A stretch of 64,000 nucleotides of DNA from Tubulanus polymorphus (taxonomy: Eukaryota; Nemertea; Palaeonemertea; Tubulaniformes; Tubulanidae), in assembly GCF_964204645.1 (NCBI RefSeq), contig NC_134033.1:15874155-15938154 (forward strand), given 5' to 3'. The translations under genes were made by a program, and so were the position numbers. Positions within the stretch are counted from its first letter, which is position 1. The number at the start of each line of letters is the position of its first letter. The notes beneath the pieces are model-generated. The model saw only the letters and a list, made by a program, of their open reading frames with translations. It was not told where the DNA came from and ran no database searches. Below, one piece after another: positions 56,729 through 64,000 of the stretch.

Positions 56729-57373
56729 TATCTCTCCTTTTTTGCAATTTCAAATAAACCATTTATGACTCCGCGTTATAAAAGAAGATCAGATGCCACG
56801 CGTTCGAAAGTTCGTTCGAATCCGCGCTAGATACCGGTATATCCAAATCCGTCATTACAAAGTAGATTTGATTGTCATTACGTCGACCGCCGGTCGTCAA
56901 AACTCTTTATCGCCGACGCGCCCTCGCTTGAACCAACTTTCGAGCGTATATGGTTCCCGATCTAGATTTAAGAAAGTTACTTCGGTGAAGCTAACTTTAA
57001 AATCGGATCTTCTTAGAACATAGTGGAAAACCGGGAGCGGATCCAGGTGTGACGACAGACTACAGCACCGATACTAAAAGGGGATTCGTTCTCGCTAACC
57101 CCGAACCTCCCCCTCGGCACAGACCTGAAACTGACTTTGTTATCGAGTTATGGCGTCGGACACCCACGCATACGAAGTTGAAATAGACATTACACTTTTA
57201 AAAAAAGTTAGCAAACACCGTCTATCTAGAGATGAATCGTAACTGGTCTCACACCGAACACATTCGAAACTTACAGCTTTTTAGTTTTATGTTTATTATT
57301 TCAGTAAGTTACGCTTCGTATTTTTCACTTTTAAATAATAATCACCTATAATTCACTGTATAGCGCACAGGGA

Positions 57374-57374
<1 letters not shown>

Positions 57375-57411
<37 letters not shown>
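57375..57411. repeat. (TA)n microsatellite
   Basis: TA repeats grading into TATATAAATA and TATATACACA imperfect repeats to about 57470. Confidence 0.85.
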
Positions 57412-57415
<4 letters not shown>

Positions 57416-58182
57416 ATATATATAAATATATATAAATACATATATACACACATGTATATATATATATAATATTTACAATAATAATAATAATTATTATTAA
57501 TATTAATATTATTAACACATTCATTATGAAACTCCATCTCGTTCGATAATAATCATTATTTTATTTTTTGTTTGTTTTTTCTATAATGAAACATGCATGA
57601 TGAGAATAAGATCATTGTTCTCTATATATACAAACACGCGCGCGAACTCACGTGATAACAAATTGCATCCATGATAAAGGCATCGTTCATTCTCGAAATG
57701 TGAAATATCAGAAATTCTCATCGAAATATCATAAATAAATTACACGCGCAACAGAATTTTTAACATTCATTCGATATATATATATATATATTCTACTAGA
57801 AAGATAAACCCATTTTTTCTAAGCGTAGCTTGCATTTTCGGCGTTAAATTCTAACAAATACAATATTGAACTGTATCCTGGGTCCAGATTACAACTCAAT
57901 TGCGGGGTTTCATTGGTATATTTGCAACTTTCTGTTCGCAATTTCGGCACCAATTCAACCTTAACCGTTTTATGCTTCAAGAAACAAACAGATTATGGTG
58001 AATGGATAAATCGAATTGAAATTGAACCCCGGCGTATAAACGCCATAGTGACAATAGAAATTGCATTGTGACCACGTTATTTGTCAAATGGTTAACGCGC
58101 TACCCAGTCCCGTGCGCGCACTCATCAATCATCTATATAAACATTTACAAAACGCTCGTTTTATGAAAACGAAAATAATAAT

Positions 58183-58185
<3 letters not shown>

Positions 58186-58220
<35 letters not shown>
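58186..58220. repeat. (AAT)n microsatellite
   Basis: Eleven to twelve AAT units. Confidence 0.9.
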
Positions 58221-58224
<4 letters not shown>

Positions 58225-58875
58225 TTCTTGCTAATCGTCAATACGTTGTATGCATTTTCCAGACAATGAACGAAGCACCATATTTATTTATTTCTTGTGT
58301 ATGAAAAAAAAAGAAAAAACTCGGATAAAATACCTCCGCGCGATTCGTGCGATTTTTTTTAACACTATAAATATTTACGTTATTTTTTTTCTCCTAATAT
58401 TAGGCGCAGCTCGGCGGATTCTAACTGTGGCAGGTGAGGCGACGTTCTGAAGCTAGCTGAATATAAACACACTGACTAATAACACACGTGACTGACACAC
58501 TTGATATTTACACAAAAATACCCGGAAGCACCCCCCCCCCCGCCGATAGAAAGCCCTTTTATACACTCTCAAATCTCTGCTGACAGTTGAACTGCCATTT
58601 TTCGAAATTTCAAAATTTTACCCCACAAAAATGCGAGGGGACGTTTTTTTCGAATTATGTTTTATATACCGAAGGGTATGAGTAAAATGAGGTCTCGATC
58701 GAGATTTAAATTTTCAGTTTTAAACTTTCAATTTTACAATTTCTTGATGTTCTGATTTACAAGTGACTCAACTACCAACAAACTACAGACCCTGACTGAA
58801 GAGTGCTGTCAATATTATACACCGTCACAATGGTAACGCTACAGACCCTCCTCAGTGCTACAGCAACGAGTTTAA

Positions 58876-59146
58876 CCCTTTCAGTGCGGTGTATATAAAT
58901 CAGTGAAGGACTTCGTTAGTACACCGCATCGCAGTGTATTGATGAAATTGGTAATTTGTTTCTATCTCTAATGAAAGATGGCAGCACCTGTAGAACAGTT
59001 GAATATTTGTAACTAACGATACATTGCACTGTGGCGTAGCACTAAAGCGGTACGTGTGTTATTCAACACACTGAGCCTTGGAATTTTTTCAGATTTTCAA
59101 ATTATCACCAGCATTTTCGGGTATAAACTAGTCAGCGCTGAAAGGG
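58876..59146. mobile_element. piggyBac-like MITE, copy 2
   Basis: TTAA (58872-58875) then CCCTTTCAGTGCGGTGTA; right end GCGCTGAAAGGG followed by TTTTAA. It shares AAGATGGCAGCACCTGT, in inverted orientation, with 22479-22740. Confidence 0.75.
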
Positions 59147-59552
59147 TTTTAATTTAACACAACACACTGGATTCTTTCTACAAGAAACGAAATGAAAAGA
59201 TCCATTTACAATAATGACGCGATGATAATCAATCAGACAGATGGACAGCGATGGACAGCGAATCTTTAACCGCCATTGAAATGACACGAAATAAGCACCG
59301 AAATGCGAAGCCGAAGAATTAAAAGTTAATTCTTCATTCACGGTCGCTGCTAGGTTTCCCGATTAATCTCATTCAATATTTCATTATTACATCAATGATG
59401 CGAATCTATTACACGGAAACAAACAAACAGCAGTCTGTATTAAATAAGTGTGTGAGTGTGATGTATTAAACAAAGCCGCCTGGTCCCACTAAATACTGAA
59501 TACAATACGTGCGTACCCCTCCGCTGGAGTCAGTAACACGTCTCAGTTGTGT

Positions 59553-59888
59553 CTCCGCGATCACACGCGCGTTTTTGCCCCCCCCCCCCCGACCGAAATT
59601 TCAGCACAGGTCAAATTATTACGTGTGAATGCTAACTGGTTCTGGAAATGACTTAAGTCATTTGCGACAGATGTAAGTTTATCGAGTGAGTTATTTACAA
59701 TGCGAATGTGCACTCAAATGAAGCATGGGCCAAATTTCTATTCAGGTCTGGGGCCAGTCGCTCAAAACGTGGTTAAAGATAACCGTCAGATGAATACCAT
59801 AAAGTAACAACAAACTTTTAATGTCAACTATCCACTGGTTAAATCTTAACAATTTTCAAGCAACTGGGCCCCGGGTGTGATCGCGGAG
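59553..59888. mobile_element. MITE with CGCGATCACAC ends, copy 3, carrying a nested MITE
   Basis: Ends CTCCGCGATCACAC and GTGTGATCGCGGAG. The interior has a run of 14 C and the family motif GAGCATGGGCCAAATT-like sequence. Bases 59750-59872 are a different inverted-repeat element inserted near its right end. Confidence 0.8.
59750..59872. mobile_element. MITE with GGGGCCAGT(T/C)GCTCAAAA ends, nested
   Basis: GGGGCCAGTCGCTCAAAACG at the left, TTTTCAAGCAACTGGGCCCC at the right; the interior contains GGTTAAAGATAAC and TATCCACTGGTTAA. Same family as 63262-63392. Confidence 0.8.
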
Positions 59889-60276
59889 CTTCGGGAATCA
59901 ACTTATTCGAAACTAACTCATTCACTGCCAAATTGGGTCAAGGTGGAACTAAGCGCGATGTTAAATTGAACCCAAATTAAGTCTGGAATCGAATTTAACC
60001 CATACAACCGCAGAACTGGTTCCTGAGGGGTGACACGTGACCTATTACGGCCGGGTTTCGAAAACTAACATAACATTAAATGATTATAAAAAAAAATTGT
60101 TTCCTTTTTTTTTACCGCATAGCGCGTTCTCTGAGAGACCGAGACTGAACACCGTGCAAAAATACCATCGACAACGATAAAATATTCCCGTCGCATTGTC
60201 GTCATCGTCGCTATCGGCAACCAACACATCGACGATCGGGCGTTGAATATCTGATAACTACGTTCAGCAGCGTGTA

Positions 60277-63200
60277 TCACCAATTCTGTAGTCCCGGTTT
60301 GTTTAAAGTCATGAAATAAATCTGGCAAGACGAGCCCGAGCGTATAGACGAGAAAAACACCTGAAAATAACGCGGAAAATACAGACGTTTAACTACGAGC
60401 ACGAACACAGAATTTCAAAACTAACGATTACTTTAGAAGCGAGTTTGATTTCAGTTACTTGGAAGCACTGTTTAAGAGCGCAGATGCATTGAATCTAAAT
60501 TACATCTTGAATTAAATCTAAAACTAGACTTAGATCTTAAGACTACCAGTAGTCATAAGTTGTCAGATTGGTTATAGAGCCAAAATGAGCTTAGACTGGT
60601 CTCAAGTTGTTAGATCAGCTATAGAACTAAGATTGTTTAGACTGGTCTTAAGTTGTTAGATTGGTTATAGAACCAAAATGAGCTGAGACTGGTCTTAGTT
60701 AGATTGGTTATAGAACTAAAATGAGCTTAGACTGGTCTTAAGTTGTTAGATTGGTTATAGAACTAAAATGAGTTTAGATTGGTCTTAAGTTGTTAGATCA
60801 GCTATAGAACTAAGATTGTTTAGACTGGTCTTAAGTTGTTAGATTGGTTATAGAACTAAAATGAGCTGAGACCGGTCTCAAGTCGCTATAGATGTAAGAC
60901 TGATATCAAATCTAAGTCGCGACTGTACAACCGCAGCTCGCCAGGGGTTCCTAATTTCAAAACGTACCTTATCATTGCGTTCGCAGAGAAACTTCAATTT
61001 CTGCGCTTTTTTATGCATGAAAACGCCGTCGAGGTGACCGGTCTCCGCAGCTCGGATCTCGATCGCCTTGTTTCCCCAACCCATGATCTGGCCGGTGCCG
61101 ATGAACGCGACCGACGTCGGCATTTCCCCCCACTGGAGCACGACGTTTTTCGTAATTTTGCCCATCGTGTCGACGTAAACTCCTTCATCTACAACGACAG
61201 ACGTTAAACGACAATCAATCAAACACGACGACGAAACACGACAGGTTTTTCAAAATTTAAATTCAATTGTTTGGTCGTAACTTACTGTCGTAACAGAGTA
61301 GAAGATGCATTCCGTTACTGCTCGGTAAAATAACAATCGTATGAGGACAAATTGTTTGATTCGTCTGAAAATAAATAAACAAATATACTCATTATATATA
61401 CTCATTATATATACTCATTATATAGGTACTCATTTAGGTACTCGGTGAGTAGAAGCAGCGGGAACCAGTTCCACAGCTGAGAGTTATGATTTGACTCGGA
61501 ATTAACTCGTTAAAATTAACTAATTCTAAGTCAGAGTTTATTTCTAACACATAACTGTGGAACTGGATCCAGTTCATTGTATCTCCGGTTCTCGTAAAGA
61601 GACGATTCGAATGAATCGAATCAGGTTCAGTTCCACAGTTGTGAGTTAAGGGTTAACTTTGAGTCAAAACTGAACTCACAATTGTGCGTTATTGGTTAGG
61701 CCTACTCATTGAGTAGTCGAGCCGCAGTCTAATGTATCTCGTTCCAGAGCTTGAATGCAGACAAAGTGAATGAAATGTTTCCTAGTTCACAGTTAGAAAT
61801 CTGACCGTAGAACAATGGAACCATCAAGTCCAGTTCCACAGTTGTGTGAGTTAAAATTAACTCCGAGTCAAATCTGAACTCAGTAAAACTGTAAAACTGG
61901 ATCCTGGTCCCGTATCACAGTCGTGAAGTCAAATTACTTAGAACTGAACTAATCGACAATTCGAACCTAGAATTGCGCAACTAATCTAAAGTCTACACGA
62001 CGAATCTATAGAATGAAATTCAGATTTAAAATGCGCCGATTTATCTACAGAACGAGAGAGAGAGACCGATGTTGAATAATTCTGGCGATTCGAAATTAAA
62101 GAAACGCAAGTTATTTTTAGTAGAAAGAAGCAAAATTTTCGCATAACTTCAAGAAAGTATATAATAATACGATTTCTTATTAATTTACGTAAAAATTCAA
62201 CACAAATTTTTACCGGCGGGATAAAATAGGACCATGCTATGAGAATCTGGGCTTTGGGAAAATTCGACTTCAATTTCGACGATCGGCGAGTCGTTTTTCA
62301 GCCGGTTAGTTATCGCTTAGTTTCGGGGTGAACCGGAATTCAGCAGCGGGGTTCGAGTAAACCGTGATGAGTAGAAACGAAGGGTGACGATGACGATGAT
62401 GATAATAAGAATGATGATAGAAGTGGTGGCGATGAGGCAGGCTAAATAGGAAACGTTTAACCTATACCTGATCACGGTACTGACGTAGGTAAAATAGAGA
62501 GGAAAGAGAGAAATATCACCATCAAAACTTCACTAACATTCAACAGTATTTTTACGAACAACCTTTTAAAAACTAATCTTTTGAAATTCTGCTTTTCATT
62601 AAATGAGACGCCTGCATTGTTACTGCGGCAAGCGAGGAATGCGTGAGGATCCACCTGGTGTCAATAGTGGGTGCTCAGTTAGCGCGCTTCAGTTTCTTCT
62701 ACAGGGTGGCGCCACTTTCCGGCCATTTACAAATCCCCTCAGTTTTCCCCGATTTTGCCACAAAACTCCCTCTGGGTGGATATGAGAAATTTCTAGGTTT
62801 AAGATGTTTAAATTCATTCATTTTTCATAGAATCACGAACTGATAAAGAAACACGTGGTCAATAGCTTTATCAATCTTCAAATAATTCAGTCCCCCCAGA
62901 CCCTGAGCAAGATCAAGCCCCGGATCCTGAGTAAGATAATAATTGTATAACTTACATGAGAAGGAATGTAAAGGTCGAACACTGTGTTTGTATCTAAATC
63001 AATCGCGTGGAAACCATTCTGAGATCCATAGACGACCTTCAAACGCTGACCTTCTTCAACCGTCAGATCGCACTGTAGAGGCTTGTGATGCAGATCTGTG
63101 AATGACTGTTTACGAGAAATACAGACAAAACATTAATCAGTCGATGACCAGTAGATTTAAACTACTCAGTATATTATTACTTTTGTAGGTGCTTCTTTGA

Positions 63201-63717
63201 GGTAAAAGCTAATTACTAATAACATCAATACACCGCGATGCCGTGTACTAGCAAAATAACTGGGGCCAGTTGCTCAAAAGTTGGTTAAAGATAACAGGCG
63301 GATAAATACCATAGTAACAATGAACTTATAATTGTCACTATGTCAACTATCCACTGGTTAACTATTACCAACTTTCGAGCAACTGCAGCCCCAGATCTAT
63401 ACACCGCACTGCGGCGTAGATACGCTCGCACGACAATTCGTAGTTAATTCCGATGAAATACGACGTACCTTAAATGCCATGAATTTATGGTAAGGTTTCG
63501 GAGCCCAGGCATAGATTTCGACGCTATCCTTCAACGCTATCACAAGAAACTTGATTCGTTCAAATTTCACTGAAATAACAAACAAACGCGTCGTATCATA
63601 GCAACAGCGACGACTACCGTATAACCGACGCAAACATAGCTTTCGATACGTACCAATTTTAAAGTGCACGCAACCTTCTAAATCTCCTACGTTGATCCAA
63701 CCGTGGCGTTTATCATT
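60277..63717 (-). CDS. MAP4K4/TNIK/MINK1: MAP4K4/TNIK/MINK1 (Misshapen) kinase, last six exons: CNH domain
   Basis: Germinal-centre kinases of group IV act upstream of JNK and on the cytoskeleton; their C-terminal citron-homology (CNH) domain binds small GTPases such as Rap2. Exons on the minus strand: 63717-63654, 63569-63469, 63105-62956, 61364-61286, 61188-60968, 60360-60277, ending at TGA 60279-60277. Phases close and give 232 residues. Conserved pieces: [88 protein letters not shown] and the C-terminus [15 protein letters not shown]. The kinase domain, linker and start of CNH lie beyond base 64000. The large introns are packed with the 47-bp satellite and palindromic MITEs. Which vertebrate paralogue is closest cannot be said; invertebrates usually have one gene. 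Confidence 0.93.
60560..60880. repeat. ~47-bp satellite (ACTGGTCTTAAGTTGTTAGA), second array
   Basis: Six to seven copies of the same unit as 25860-26235, in the intron before the last kinase exon. Ends fade into MITE-like sequence (CTAAGTCGCGACTGTACAAC). Confidence 0.85.
61440..61905. repeat. cluster of GGTCCAGTTCCACAG inverted-repeat elements
   Basis: Three partial to full copies of the 40497-40606 family sit head to tail in the intron between CNH exons 62956-63105 and 61286-61364; ends read CCAGTTCCACAG and CTGTGGAACTGGATCC. Confidence 0.6.
63262..63392. mobile_element. MITE with GGGGCCAGTTGCTCAAAA ends
   Basis: GGGGCCAGTTGCTCAAAAGT at the left and TTTCGAGCAACTGCAGCCCC at the right. It is inserted inside a decayed piggyBac-like MITE: ACACCGCGATGCCGTGTA lies on its left and TACACCGCACTGCGGCGTAG on its right. 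Confidence 0.8.
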
Positions 63718-63879
63718 CTAAAATATAACAGTAACATTAATTCTCACAACTTGAGATTTATGAGATTCTTTGTGAAATTGTTCTAATTCGAGCTGAAATA
63801 CATAGTTAGCAGGACCCAGTTCAACGGTTGTCTGTACAACACTAGGCCTAGTTCATTTTCAATGTCTCTCGATCAGCAG

Positions 63880-64000
63880 AGCTCGGTGATCTAGAGGTAG
63901 ATTTGAATACCAGGGGCTCACGTTCAAATCCCGGTGGAGGCTGGCATCAGGGTTATGGGCAACCTAGGGTTACAGTTAAATGGCATCAGCAGACATGAAA
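63880..64000 (+). mobile_element. tRNA-derived SINE, cut by the window edge
   Basis: A-box-like TGATCTAGAGGTAGA and B-box GTTCAAATCCC at 63922-63932, followed by GGAGGCTGGCAT. The head matches the SINE at 21468-21660. Relative to the kinase gene it is antisense. Confidence 0.6.

Larger units (their letters stand above)
54641..60276. other. gene-poor intergenic region
   Basis: Between ZDHHC24 and the last exon of the CNH kinase no exon was recognised. Content: TA tracts (55281-55311, 57375-57411, 57776-57790), an AAT run (58186-58220), MITEs (56408, 58876, 59553) and single-copy AT-rich DNA. Confidence 0.55.

Noticed and set aside
60065-60328. Minus-strand open frame of 87 codons overlapping the last kinase exon
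   Set aside because: It uses a different frame from the conserved [15 protein letters not shown] terminus, which joins in phase to the upstream CNH exons.
60878-60967. Read-through of CNH exon 61188-60968 to a stop in the following intron
   Set aside because: The donor GTACGT after ERNDK is strong and a conserved last exon exists at 60360-60277; an intron-retention isoform is possible but unsupported.

Overview
This is a stretch of an animal nuclear genome. Genes are split by short GT-AG introns, intergenic DNA is AT-rich, and it is full of miniature inverted-repeat elements, minisatellites and truncated retroelements. The conserved genes (otoferlin, an SLC16 transporter, a metabotropic-glutamate-type receptor, ANKRD39, ZDHHC24, a Misshapen-type kinase) are bilaterian. 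The very long secreted Gly/His/Tyr-rich proteins and the repeat style suggest a lophotrochozoan invertebrate such as a mollusc or annelid. That placement is inference; nothing in the window fixes the phylum.

Layout, left to right. 238-7219 (+): the 3' half of an otoferlin gene, 12 shared exons followed by two alternative last exons that each encode a membrane anchor. 7.5-17.2 kb: no gene seen; a three-copy tandem repeat locus (8.3-13.5 kb) carrying a 5'-truncated LINE insertion, a 41-bp satellite and a foldback element, then further minisatellites, a long (TA)n tract and a MITE. 17227-22361 (-): a complete five-exon SLC16/MCT-type transporter with repeat-filled introns. 22.4-29.2 kb: no gene seen; a piggyBac-like MITE and a ~47-bp satellite. 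29184-32370 (-): a complete two-exon class C GPCR of the mGluR type whose distal-carboxylate-binding residues are replaced. 32.4-34.7 kb: no gene seen.

35.4-51.5 kb: a direct segmental duplication. Each copy carries a secreted glycine-rich protein gene on the minus strand (1407 aa and 699 aa) with the same intron phases, 5'UTR intron and TATA region. The first is a mosaic of collagen-like, Asp-His-Met, Gly-His, Gly-Ala-Tyr and acidic His/Glu blocks. The right-hand copy also carries a small secreted-precursor gene (49568-49963) with no counterpart in the left-hand copy. Between the copies lie a MITE with near-perfect ends and a 9-bp target duplication, and a second LINE fragment.

51.9-54.6 kb: ANKRD39 (-) and ZDHHC24 (+), head to head across about 485 bp. 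54.7-60.2 kb: no gene seen; MITEs and microsatellites. 60277-63717 (-): the last six exons of a MAP4K4/TNIK/MINK1 (Misshapen) kinase, covering most of its CNH domain; the kinase part lies beyond the right edge. A tRNA-derived SINE runs off the end.

The genes are functionally unrelated, apart from the duplicated glycine-rich pair (probable extracellular structural proteins) and ANKRD39/ZDHHC24, which probably share a promoter. Exon boundaries were read by eye from splice sites and checked for reading-phase closure; all assembled models keep an open frame.
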